Of a stretch of DNA of 64,000 nt, positions 12,930-26,000 are shown in pieces (position 1 is the first letter of the stretch; each line of letters begins with the position of its first letter). This DNA is from Desmodesmus armatus (taxonomy: Eukaryota > Chlorophyta > Chlorophyceae > Sphaeropleales > Scenedesmaceae): positions 124,001 to 188,000 of the forward strand of contig VIIQ02000619.1 in assembly GCA_007449985.2 (NCBI GenBank), given 5' to 3'. The position numbers and the translations under genes are program-made. A model generated the notes under the pieces. That model saw only the letters and a list, made by a program, of their open reading frames with translations, made no database searches and was not told the origin of the DNA.

Positions 12930-13000
12930 AGTGGAAGCTGCCGGAGGAAGCTGCCGAGAAGCTGCTAGGAAGCTTCTAGGAAGCTTCTCGGAAGCTTCCT
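12930..13000 (+). repeat. AAGCTTC-rich degenerate short repeats
   Basis: Five to six degenerate 12-14 bp units of the form GGAAGCTTCTAG / GGAAGCTGCCG occur in a row. Several contain the palindrome GAAGCTTC. No gene is associated. Confidence 0.7.
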
Positions 13001-14026
13001 GCTGGGTCACCAGCAGACAAGAGGTAGCCATTGACTGGTCAAAACAGTTCATAGTTGCAACAGCATTCAGCTCTGGGCAGCTCCACCCAGCTCCATCAAA
13101 CGGGTGCGATGGGAGCAGAATAGCACAAAGCAGAACAGTAGTCTGCACGAGTACAGGACTGTCAGCACTGCATTGGCAAACTGCTGAGGAACTAAGGTGG
13201 CATGACAGGATTGTAAGCTGCCAGGCTGGCTGAAGCACTAGTACTATAGCAGACCATGAGACAAGTCACCTGGCGATGACCACAGGGCATGTCTTCTGCT
13301 GCATACTAACAAACAACTGTGCACCAGCAGTGACAGGGGCACCGGTGATGGATCCACAGTTGCAGGCTAAGCGTCAGGTGGCACCCGTCTGTCTTCAGAC
13401 AAGGGCTGTGGCCATGCAAAGGTCACAAGGTACTAGAAGCCACTCAGAACCGAAGCTAACAGCTGTGCACCAGCGGTGGCAGAGGCACCAATGGTGACGC
13501 CACACAGTATCCACACTGCAGTGCATAAGGGAACACACACACCGCACCCAGCATCATGTGAGCGGTACGCACAACAAAGCTCTGAACCCGCAGCTAGGAA
13601 TTCTTTCAGACACCTGTATGGTGTGCTGTCGAAGAGACAGCCCTAGCGGCAGGTGCTTCATGATAGCCTTGTTGCTGCACTCTTAGACAGAAGAATACAT
13701 CCCCCCAGACATTTCCAGGCCACTTATTTAGGTGTCTACGCAGGCTTCTTGCTGTGCCAAAACCCCATACTGTGCTGGCCAGGCAGTATAGCATATGATG
13801 CTGACCTGGCGCTGTTGAAGCTGGTCCACTACTACCTTTGCTCATCTCGCGGCCCTGCAACCGGCTTACTTGTGCAACACCAAGCAGGTCGCCATGTCAT
13901 ACTGCTTGTTTGAACACGTTCTGCTGTCTCACCAAAATAAAGTTACCGATTGTGCCTTCCAAAGTACCCACCCAGCTGATCCACACCCCCAAGTGCTCAC
14001 CACACGCCCTCCATTTGCGTCTGCAG

Positions 14027-17000
14027 GCGCCAGTGCTGAGTTTGTTGACAGTCTCATGCGGGCAGCCAGCTTTGGCAATGCTGACGTGACTGGAAAGATG
14101 TACGACCCAGCCAACAACTGGACTACCATCAGGTATGGCTGGAAGGCAGCGCCGGGGGACCCATTCCTCAACGGCACTTGGGACGCTCCAGAGCAGCAGC
14201 TGCAGTGGTGGTTTGGCAAGCGGCCGTTGCAGACGGTGGTTACAAAGGTCAACACACCTGACCGCCCAGACACCACAACATTCTACAAAACCAGAGACAC
14301 CCTCCAACCCGTGGATGACGAGTGGAATTATAATTACGAAAATCCAGATTTTCCAAATTATGATTACTTTACTCCCCTCACAGATTGCAAGGAGAGAGAT
14401 GCAGATCAGGCAGATGCCCGGTTAGGCACTGTTTACTTCAAGGCCGCGGGCTCTGAGCTGGCGCAATGCGCTGATAAAGTGTGGATTCCAGAGGTCGTGG
14501 ATGTGGGGGGCACCCAGTGGAGTTATTCATGGGCACCTCTGGCTGACGCTAACACTGATTACTACATGAGAAACACATACTCAGATTTGGAAGGAATATT
14601 CACGGGACGGACTATGTGCAAGACATGGTCCCTGGGCTACGATGAGACAGACGCTAAAGCTGCATACAACCTCCTGCGCAGCATGCTGCTGCCAGCAGGC
14701 ACAGACATCACCTGGAACTATACTGGCCCATGCTTGCACCAGATGCCCAACAGGGATGACCTGTGGGGTGCATGGCGGGCATTTCAGGGCCCTACCGATG
14801 ACGGCCTTGGTCCCAACGCAGTCTACCTGGGGGGCTCTTACCCAGGACCTGCACCAGACACCCGTCATTGGGATGTGGTGGATGAGGACACTACCACCAT
14901 GAGGAATTCAGTCCTTCATGAACAGAGTGCCGACTATGTTGCGTCCGATAAGTGGGGCATGCCACACTTTCGGGACGACATCAACAAGATGTCCATGCAA
15001 CAAGTGCGACTGGGTTGGTTTGATAAAAGTATGACTGAGCAGGAGTCGCAGTGGTTTTTTATTTATAGCGATTCGGACAGGAATTGGGACACTCTAGATG
15101 GTTTTGATGGGAGTCCAGGATTTATCTTCCCCCTCTGGTGGATGTCAGCATGGTGTCCACACAAGGCCGCGTCTGAGTTTGGCTGGCAATATGGTGTCAC
15201 CTGCACGCTGAGCGTCACCCCCATGCAGGCAGGTGCTTTTGCAGACATGCCGGGCTGTGCCGAATCACTGCCACAGGGCTTCCCATACATCACCTGCAGG
15301 GCCGCTGATGGGACGCTGCTCAGCATTCCTGCCAATGTGGGGAGCAACTTCCTAGATTTCAGTGACAATCCTACAGGGAGGTCCACAGGCGGCAAGGTCG
15401 TAGCAGGCGTCAACTTCATGCTGACCCGCCAGGACTACGACGATTCAATCGGCTACGACCCCGACGTCGTTGTCCTTGGCACAGAGGGCCTCCTACCAGA
15501 CGTCCCATGCAACAAGCGTGCATACAGCGCCCGCTTCGGCGGGCGCTGCGCAGCACCTGTGGTTCAATACCTGGCATACGACGAGGCCTACCACCTACCC
15601 GCCAACGCAGCAAAGTACGACCTGCCAGTGTATGGTGGCTGCTTGGCTGGTGGGCTCATGCGCTACCTGGGCAACAACAGCGCAGACTGGGATGTTTACC
15701 ACAGCTGGTGGACACCCCCTTTTTGGCCTGCAGATGCGTGGTACAATCTGAAGGCAACGCGCACAGAGGCAGACCCTGCGGCGGCAACGGCGGCAAGGGA
15801 TGCCTTTTTGAATGACCAGGAGAAACTTAACAGCCTGTTTGTGTACCAGGAACAGTTCAAAGTGGGCTTTGGCAGGGGACCAGCAGGTGAGTCAGAGTTA
15901 CTGACAATAACCAGGTCAGGGTCAGGGTCATATACCTGCAGGATCTGTTTGCACATAGCTGCAAGCAGAGCCTGCACACGGACATTTAGCTATTCAGCGC
16001 TTGTGTGGGGTTCAGCTCGCTGATGCATGTACTGCCTTGCCATGATGTTCGGCCATGGGTGATTGGTAGCCTTGCGTTTGGGGAGCCTGACAGGGCGGGT
16101 GAGTGCTTTTGCGGGACAGGGTATAGCAGATGCACATGCACGAGCTTTATACCTTGGCATATGTCACTGAGTGTGTGTGTGTGTGTGTGTGTGTGCCGTA
16201 ATTCCACCTTCTGTGCTGCCTCACTGTGCAGGCTGTTCCAGGATCAAGATGTACAACCAGGCCAACAAGCAGTTCTACTGTCTGGAGTCTCGCAATGGAC
16301 TACTTCGGCATGAAGCATGCCAAGACGTGTCAGATGTGCCACAGCAGTGCTTCCATATTGATGGTGACCTTGCGACCGGGGCTCGAATCCTGCAGGTGGC
16401 ATCCGACTCCGGCAGTATCCAATGCGTTGGCATCTTGCCGTCCCCCTGGCCACCCACTGGCTCATTGACAGTGGATGCCGTACGCATGCTGCCGTGCAAC
16501 GGCATGGATGGTTATGTCACTTGGAGGCAACCCACACCAGGCGGCTACATCACTATCGCGCGGTCGGGATGCACGGGGCCCAACCCCCCAAGGGAGTGCA
16601 ACTTTGCCTTCTGCGCCATAGCGCCCCCAGCAAGACCACAGGCAATCCTGATTGACGTACGCATTGACTTAAGGTTCCTCCAGGCCAAGAGCATTCTGCT
16701 GGTTGGCCGTGCCAACTACATAGTTGAGGAAGTCTCGCGAGGTGAGATGGGTGGCACTGCATGAGACAGGCAACTCAGCTTGTGCAGCAAATCTTCTGCC
16801 AAGATGTTGAAGCCCTGACCACGTGTTGTGACTGCACTTTGTTTCTCTCATAAGAGCATGATCACCCATCAGAATCCACTGGCAGTAGCCCATTCTTTGT
16901 CTACATTACACTCACACCCCGGCCAAGCCTCTCGGTAACGCCCAAGGCACCTCAAATAATTGGTTCAGGCTGTTGTAGTTCAGCAGCTGCATGCCAGGAC

Positions 17001-20000
17001 TAGCCCAATATGACCATCTTCTGCTGGAGTGCCGCTATGTGTGCTGACTTGTGCGCGCTGCTGCAGGCTTTACGTCTTACAAGACATTGAGAAAGTTCTG
17101 GTTGGACAGCTTTGAGTCCAGCGCAGTGGACCTACGCGCCCACAGGTCAGCATGACGCAATGCTTGGCTCTGCAAGGTGCATGAAACCGTTGACTCGCAT
17201 ATTTTTTCGCCAGCGCCATCCACTGCTGTGCTGCAGTTGGTGCGGCTCAGCTGGCCTGCCCTCATGTTACAGCACAACGCGAGGTTTCTTTGTAAAGGGT
17301 CACATGCCGGTTCATCTTCCATCTGCATAGCCAACACCACTTCCCCCCTGGTGCTTGCTGAAGCTCGATGTGTTGGTTTTTGTTGGTGTTGCAGGATGCG
17401 TTTCACTCCACCTGGTGCCCGACAGGGCCCGCACGCAACGACCATGATAGATGGGAACCGGGACATGTGTCTCAGGCAGACAAGTTGGACAACAGCAAAC
17501 CAAGCCGAGGAGGCCTGCACATACAACGCAAGAGTCAAGCTGGGCAGCACGCAATATACAGCTAACACTTGCGCTGCAGACTGGCTGTACCAGACCCAGC
17601 AATCTGGCGCCAACACCACCCGTGGGCCAATCTGCTACCCCGGAAGCAGCTTCATGTACACGAACGTGAACGACTGCACGGACATGTCCAGTGATATGCG
17701 CCTGACAGACCTGGCCGGTACTGGCATGGACAAGTGCGCAACGCAGCGTGGCCTGGTCGAAGCCGACGACTTGTGGTCTGCCATGGTCAGTTACGAGCAC
17801 GACCCCTGCGGATGGCCGTTCATGGAGTGTGTTGCTGACTGTTCGCTGCCATCAAACATTTCGAGTAAGGGATGGACAGTGAATGCAGACAACGGCACCG
17901 TGATGGACGTCTTGAAAGGAAAGCCCGTTGGCTGCACAGAGAACAAATGCGACAAGTTGATGCAGGACCCTAAGGACGCCAACTTGATCGCTGCGATGTG
18001 AGTTTATCTAAGCTGAACTGCAGGGGGTGAAGGGACAAGCGTGGGCAGTTGCCCACACTTACAACAATAGCACTGGTGTTGAACTAGGGACTGGGCATGT
18101 GCAACGCAAACACTGCTTCATCTTCAACAATGATGGCGCTTGCACATATGGCGTCTTATGGCACTCAATCTTGTGTGCCCCAGCCTATAGTGCTCTTGCA
18201 ATTGCAGCCCTCTGCCTGCATGCTGCTTCCGCAAACTCACATTGCAACCAGCTTCTGATGCTCTGCCTTCCTGCCCTGACAGTGACTGGCGCAACCTTAC
18301 TCTCTACACACCCCAGCTGGACTTCAGTGCTTTCAGGGGCGCACCAGGCCAAGCAGTATGGTACCTGTGAGTACACTGTGTCTGCTTCCCTGAGATTGTC
18401 ACCAACTACCTGATGGCAGACTGACACAATGACTCTCATGACAGCACACTATATGCTTTGCGCACCAAGTTGATCCATGATAATACTTGCAAACTGCACC
18501 ATCAATTGCAGCTACAGTTTGAGCCTCCATACCTGGCAGGCCCACTCACACTCCTACACATTACTCAGCATACTAATCAGCAGTGGCTGCTTGTCTGGCT
18601 GGCTACGCTGCTGAATGGCTCTGGGTTGACGTTGTGTGCCGTTTGCCTGCAGGAACCTCAACCACAACATGTTGGGCGGGAACCTTACAGCCCTAGATGA
18701 GCTTCCAGACATCTTCCCAAACCTGAGGCACCTAGGGTAAGACAGGCAATGCCACTGCCTTCGCGGCAAAGCAGAGTAGTATGCCCACGTACTGCTACCG
18801 TTCCTGCCAATGCTCAGAAAATGCCAACCTTAAACCCTGAGCTGTGCACGAGCGGGCAAGATCACGCACGTTGGGAGGGTTATGCTGCTCAGCACCATTT
18901 CCGTGCCGATAATCAAGGCTGCAGCTGCCATGGCAGTCCATGGCAGATGCTTTTTTTGTTTTACCAGGGGTGCCAGATGCTAAGCATTGCTTGGGAACAC
19001 ATAGATTATTGAAAGCTGACTTGATGGCTTCTTCACGTTGCAGGCTGGCCCACTGCTCCGCCGGCAAGTACTCCCCGGAATATTCCTGGCAGCAAGCCCA
19101 GATGCCTTACTGCCACGACTACTTTCAGGACGGCCAGTGGGTGAACGGGGGGCCAAACCAGGCCTGCTACTGCCCAGACAGCGACTGGCAAAACATGGAT
19201 GTCATACCTCATGTTGGACAAGCCCTCGACTTGGCAGCAGCTGGCTCCACTCCTGCAGCAAGACAGGCTGGGAGGGTCTCTGGAGTCACGCGCATGCTTT
19301 ATGGCAGCATACCCAGCTCGTGGGGACGCAAGGCTGACGGCTCACTTGCTGCATGGTCCAACAAGCTTATCAGTGTGTGAGTATCCTGGCCTGCACATCA
19401 TGCTGCATGTGTCATGGTGCACAAATTGCACACATAGGTTGGTAACACGCCTGCTATGCAGCTCGTTCCTGCACGCTGCCTGCTGCACGCATCTTAAGAC
19501 AGCCATGTCTATCATGCAAGGGAGCCGCTCTGACAGGCAGGAGCAGCACGGCAGTTGCTGCCCTCAACCTACTAGGCTTCCTTCAACCTACTAGTAACAA
19601 AACTCTTGCGCTAGAGGCATCCACCCATGGCATGGCTTTCCCCATGAGCTGATGATATGCTGCTGTGCTGGCATGCTGGCTGCAGGAACCTTGCTGGGCA
19701 CCACACCATCACAGGTGACCTGCCAGCTGAATGGTACAACCAAGCCCACTTCCCCAACCTGCACTATCTGAAGCTGAAAGGAACACAAATTCGGCCCAGG
19801 CTTCTGTCAGGAGACTTGACGTGGACAGGTAAGTCAGGCTGCATGCCAACTTACCAACACCTAGGTTTGTTTGTTGCAAAGTCACTATGTCACACTAGCA
19901 GCATTTTGGCCAGCCAGCTGCAGTGTCACCAGCCTGTGCATGCAGACAACGTGTGCACAAGGCTTGGCTAGACTCTCAGGCGCGTCGGCGATGCTTTTTG

Positions 20001-23000
20001 CCCTCAGCTGGCAGAGTTGGTCCATCAAGCTGGCTGTGCTCAAGCAGCACGCACTCACCGCCACCCATGCTTTGCGCAGATGAGACCGCCTGCGATGCTG
20101 TCAGATGGAACGACTACACCACGAATTCCAACTCTGTCTACGACATCTCCAAAAACTGTCCCGGCAACACGTGCACCCAGTGTGACTGGTGGCCTCTGCG
20201 GTCCGCTGCACCCTGGTACTACTCGCCGGTTGACTGCATTGGCAGCTGGGGTTGGTCCCCTTGCAACTCAACGTGCATTGGGGCCGTGAGCCGCTACCAG
20301 TTCACAGTCACAATCCCTGCAGCTAATGGCGGCACCTGCCAATGGGAGGATGGGTACTTCAATGCTACACGGACAGACACCTGCTCTTCAGCACCCTGCC
20401 CTGTGGACTGTGTAGGCTCTTGGAGCAACTGGACCGCCTGTAATGCTACTTGTGGTGATGGTGTGCGCGACAGCACATATACCATCACCACCGTAGCTGC
20501 GGCTGGTGGGGACGCCTGCCCATTTGACACTGGCGCGACGCGGCAAGAAGATTGCAATTCATGGGACAGCAGCTGCACCGTCGTCATTGAGGATGCCGAG
20601 TCAACTTGCAACGTCACTTCAGACGGCACCTGGGTATACGTACCTGAGATTTGCAATTGCACCAGCGGCACTCGCACTGAGACCTTCACAATCAGTGCAT
20701 CCATCCCCGAGTGGAGTGCCAAATACAACAGCTGTGCGGAGATTGGGGGCCAAAATGAGTACACGTGTCTGCCCGAGCACCTGGCCGACTGCATTGGCGC
20801 TTGGGTTTGGGATGATTGCGGTGGCCCCTGTGGGGCGAATCGGTCGGGAGTATATGTCATCTCTCAACAAAATGGGACATGTGGAGCTCCTTGCCCTGTA
20901 GCCAATGGCACCCAGATGTGCGGCCCGCCGTGTCCCGTTGATTGCGTTGGCAGCTGGGGCGCTTGGGGCACCTGCAATGCAACGTGTGGTGGTGGCAGCC
21001 GGTCAAGGGCGTTCAATGTCACAACAGCGGTGGCACATGGTGGCATCGACTGCACACATGAGCATGGGGCGTTGGAGTGGGAAGCTTGCAACACGAAGCC
21101 ATGCCCTATCAATTGCACAGGCACCTGGAGCGTCTGGGACACTTGCAATTCGACATGTGGTGGTGGCAACCAGTCCAGGGCATTCACTCTCACACAGGCA
21201 GCGGCACATGGCGGCGACAACTGCACAGCTGAAAATGGGGCTGTGGAGTGGCAAGCGTGTAACTTTCAGCCCTGCCCCATCAACTGCACTGGCGACTGGG
21301 GCAGTTGGGACGCCTGCAATGCCACATGTGGTGGCGGCAACCAGTCAAGGACCTTCAATGTCACACAAGCCGCGGCACATGGTGGTAGCAACTGCACAGC
21401 CGAGCACGGTGCTTTGGATTGGCAAGCTTGCAACCTCAATCCCTGCCCCGTCAACTGCACGGGCGCTTGGTCCGACTGGGGCAACTGCAATGCCACATGT
21501 GGTGGTGGCAACATGTCAAGGACATTCATTGTCACACAAGAAGCCCTGTATAACGGCACCAACTGTTCCACAGCCAATGGCACGATGGAGTTCGACGCCT
21601 GCAACCTCCAAACTTGCCCCATCAACTGCACTGGCAGCTGGGGCGCGTGGGGCACCTGCAATGCCACCTGCGCTGGGGGCAACCAGTCACGCGTGTACCT
21701 CATCACAGAAGATGCTTCCTATGGCGGCTCCAACTGCTCGTACAGCAATGGCACCTTGGAAGAGCGAGGCTGTAACGAGTCCCCCTGCCGGGTGGACTGC
21801 GTTGCAGCCTACACATCTTGGAGCACTTGCAACCGCACCTGTGGTGGCGGCTACATGACAAGGGTTTATGAGGTCTCTGTGCTCAACGCCTTTGGTGGCA
21901 TAGCATGCTTGGCTGCTAACGGCACCGTCCAGACACAAACCTGCAACACAGACCCCTGTCCCGTCAACTGCACCGGCAGCTGGTCACTTTGGGGCAGCTG
22001 TAATGTCGCATGTGGCGGCGGCAACCAGTCGCGCACGTACCAAGTCACCACGCCCGCAGTAGGCACAGGGAGCCCATGTCCAGAGGCTGCCGGTGCGTTG
22101 GAGTGGCGAGGGTGCAACGAGCAGGACTGCTTGCCCCAGCTTGGAATGGATGAGTGCCCGGCTTTGGAGCCAGAGATGTACCTTCCGGCCGGTACCTCTG
22201 TCTCGCAGCTCCCCGTCCTCATTTCCTTCCCTACCACGGAGTCCCGGAATTCGTACTGTCCCGACTACAACAGCACCACGGAGGCGTATATATGCAAAGT
22301 GCGACTACAGATTTTGCCGGTGTTACAAGAGGCGGTCCCTTCTGCACCTGCGTCACCTACAGAGGTGCTTCTGGACTGTGTGGCTCTCAACGCGCTGACC
22401 TGCCGCATGCTTCTGCCTTTGGGGCCCAGTGATGCACGCTATGGTGTCACTCTTATCCCCGATCGTCCAACCTACACGGGATGTGACGGCAACTCTCCCC
22501 TAAATGAGATATCAGCCGAGGTGAGTCATTGCATGCTGCACTCAACTCTGCACTGTCCGACTGAGTTTGCATGCAATACAGAACATGTCAGACTATTGTT
22601 TGTTTGTCAGTCATACCCACCTTGGCAAGACTGTTGCTCGCCCGCTGCATCGCATTGCAGTACGGGTATAGTCCTAGGAGCATGGTGTTCCTGGGTACCT
22701 TCATACCTGCCCAGCTAGGGACAATCCTGCAGCATGAGTACAAAGTGTCTCAGAATGGCTCCTGTGTTTGGTTGCAGGTGATCTTGGACTCCAGCCCGCC
22801 TGTTATCACAGACATGACGCTGGCAGTCCCTCCCACCACCAGCCTGCCCATCTTCCAACTCCTGGTCATATTCTCTGAGCCCATCAGCTGGCTGGCAAAC
22901 ACATCAGCAACCGGTGCAGACCCTGCACCAACAGCCCCAGGCGATGCTGTTGCTGTTGGGGCAGCAGGTGCTACAGCCAACATGCCAGTCACCTACAGCA

Positions 23001-26000
23001 GCAGCAGGCTGCTGCTTACTAATGCCGCGCTGCTGAATATCAGCGTGGTGTCAGGTACAACGGCGGTGCTTGCAAGCGGCCAGCCGACCAGCGCCGCCTC
23101 GGCGTTTGTGCTGTGGTTTAGGTCATGGAGTGGTGCGAAAGCTGCAGTGGCAATCATGGGGCCTGCTTATCAAGACCTGGGAGGCAACAAGGGACAGCAG
23201 GATACTGCCCTTCAGGTGTGTGCACTGTCAGAAGGCTGTTGAAGGCCTTGCACCCTAGCCATCAGTGACCAGCTTCTGCTGTGATTGGATGACAACTCAG
23301 ACAGGATGCTGCCTTGCAGGTGTCCAAGCTTCATAGCCTTGACGCAACACCCTGTGTCCTAGCCGGCGGGCTGGCTTCAAAGCAGCTGCAGCTCTAGTTT
23401 GCACAGGCACTGTCAGGCACCTGCCAGGCACTATCTTCATGGACTTCTTGCCCTGTAGCACGGATACACCTTGCTGTGCTGCTGTCCAGTTGCAAGCATC
23501 AACATAATGTACTGACAGTACATTCATACATGCATGTTGCTTGCAGGTGGTTGTTCCCGGCACAGATCTGCTGGAGCGTGCCTCCACCATTGCCTCTGCA
23601 GCTACTGCCATCTCCGCTACTGCGTCTGCCCTGAGCGCAGCTGCTGCAGTTGCCACTTCCAGTGGCGCAGGAGGTGCCACGAGCCTGCTGCGCAGCATTG
23701 GCCACACTCAGTTCCTGGCCATGTCTGTCAGCCTGGCAGTGCCTTGGCTGCCACCAGAGTACATCGAGCTCTGTGCAGGACTAGAGTGAGTTTAGGGTTT
23801 ACGTTCAGGGGTTTTAGGGCTGAGGGGGTAAGAGAGCGGGCGGGGGAGGGGGAGGGATGAACCCTAGTTTACCTTGAGACACGCACCCGGTGCCGCTTGA
23901 CCGTCAAGTAGCGGTGCTTGATAGACAGTTCTGATGGTCCGTTGAAGCTGTGCACAGCACGTGCATGCACATGCACCTGGTCACAGTGCATGTGCTTGTC
24001 AGCACTGCAGCAATGCAGCGGTTGCGCCCTGGGTGATACCTGCTGGCTGGGGATAGATGACAGACAGCTATTCACCAGCTCTGGCTCTCCTGCTTACGCT
24101 GCTCGCAGCCCGTCTTGCATACAACACGATTCCTGGATGGTTATGAGTGAGCTGACTTGACCTCACATGCTGTGATCAAACCACAGCTGTGCTGGACCTT
24201 CCTCAACTAAGGCTTGTGCGCCTGTCTGCTTTCCTGCCATCTTGCCCCCACGCCTGCCTTTCTGCCTGCAGGTGGAGCAACCTGGTCAAGCCTGCAACAG
24301 CAGCCATCGCACTCACAAGCAACAGCTCAACCTACACAGACCAGCAGATGCTGCCCTCGCGCAGGCGCCAGCTGCTGGCCAGCGGCAGCAAACAGGAGCA
24401 GCAAGCCGTTACTGACTGGCTCAACGAGCAGAGCAAGACACATGGCGACTACAAGCCTAGCACCCTTACCAGGAGCCGCTCAACTGATGGCACACTCGTG
24501 ATTTCAGCACAGGGCAGCGCCAGTAATGGCACCCTGATGGAGGGCCTGACCAACGCCCTGATCATGACAGGTACCAGTCGATGGCCGTCTGTGTACAGCG
24601 CAAGGGAGCTGCAGCTCAGCATCATCGTGCTGTTTGTGGTGGTGGTTGTGGCTTCGATCCTCCAGGGAGTGGTCCTCTTGCTGTGGAAGGTGTTCAAGTG
24701 CAAGCCAGAGAACCTGCCAAAGTAGGTGTATAGGGTGCGGCCGACTGCACACAGCCTTGCGGCAGCCTGTGCGGACAGCGCGGCAACATGCCCCGTTCCA
24801 AGTCACACACACAAGGCACACTCTCTTTCACTGCCTTCGCATCATGCAGCCTGATGCTGAGCTGAGCCTGATGCTGAGCATCCACCCCTGCAGCATAGAC
24901 AGCTTGTGCTTTGTACACCTGGTGCAACTCACCTGTCTTCTTGCTGTCGTTCTGTGCAGCCTGATGCGCTTCCCCAAGCCCCAGGTGGTGGTGTACACAC
25001 TGCTGATGGTGCCTGTCGTTTACGGTGGCGCCAAGCTGCTCGCCAGCCCTCAAGCCACCAGCGCTGATTGGAATGCTGGCGTGGCAACCATCGTACTCAT
25101 TCCACTGCCAGTACTGGCTTTCTGGGCCTACGTGTTGATTACATGGCACAGGGCGTTGGCTGCAGCCGCTCGCGGTGACGTCAAGCGCAGTCGCAGCAGC
25201 ATCTTGCGCGCCTACGGGTCTGGTACTGGTGATGCAATGGTCGATCGACGACCGAGCAACACACAGCGCGGTGCTGCAACGCTTGCAGTCCTGGGCGACG
25301 ACAATCCAACGCTCATCATTCGGGACAAGAAAGCTGGCGAGGAAACCTTCGAGAACTTTTTCCAAGGAGACGGCTCCGACTCTGACGAGGGTGGTCCCGT
25401 CATCGTGCCACAAGCAGCACAAGCAGCCGCTGCCTCAGGCAGGCCTTGGAAGGCTATCAGCACCTCTGGTGCAGGTGGACAAGGCGGTGAGCCAGGTGGG
25501 TGCAGCACTTGGCTTGAACAAGGCCACAGCAGTTGCTGATAACACCATCATTCCTGTATGTATCATCCCTGTAGATGCTGCTGTCAGCCGCAGCTCTTCT
25601 GTGGCGGATCACATGCCGAGGTGGAGATCCTAAAGTTTGGTGGGCCTCTCACCCTCAGGGCTACAGTGCTGCTATCGCACAAGAGTGGGAATTGCACATC
25701 ATCATTGTTTCTGTTTGTCCAACCTTTGCGCTGCAGGAGCATCCGCCCGGCGCCCAGCCGCAGTCTCCTCTCTGGCTGCTGGCGAGCAGCTGCATGCCAG
25801 GAGCCCCAGAGGAGCACCAGAGGTGCCGCAGGCTGCAGGTGACTACCCCCTGCATCGCAATCAGTCACTGCCAGGCAGTGCTGAAAATGATGACGAGGAA
25901 GCAGGCAAGCAGGCTTGCACAGGAAATAATATTCGTTGTTATATAGCAAAACGAATCCTGCTCTGTGAGCTGCACACAGACATGGCAGCCGCTGCTGCTG

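Larger units (their letters stand above)
7156..14026. other. Long stretch without a defensible gene
   Basis: Open frames here (for example 8780-9277, 9645-10193, 10617-11186 plus) show no domain, no conserved motif and no convincing exon chain. The early part should hold the LRR gene 3' UTR and the last part the promoter and missing first exon(s) of the thrombospondin-repeat gene. A TATATAG-like string occurs near 12785. An open frame runs into exon 14027 from 13870, but a good TGCAG acceptor at 14022-14026 argues that this extension is intron. Local repeats within the stretch are listed separately. It may include a decayed mobile element; I could not recognise one. Confidence 0.5.

Noticed and set aside
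12811..13233. 140-codon open frame downstream of a TATATAG-like string
   Set aside because: It begins with GTG rather than ATG, has no recognised domain and sits among short repeats.
13870..14026. N-terminal extension of the first thrombospondin-gene exon
   Set aside because: The extension has no ATG start (it opens with TTG) and lies before a strong TGCAG acceptor, so it is more likely intron.
20905..21858. 317-codon plus-strand open frame inside the thrombospondin-repeat exon
   Set aside because: It is an alternative frame of the TSP1 array; its repetitive Ala/Met/His composition follows from the tandem DNA repeat. The true frame has clear WxxWxxC motifs.
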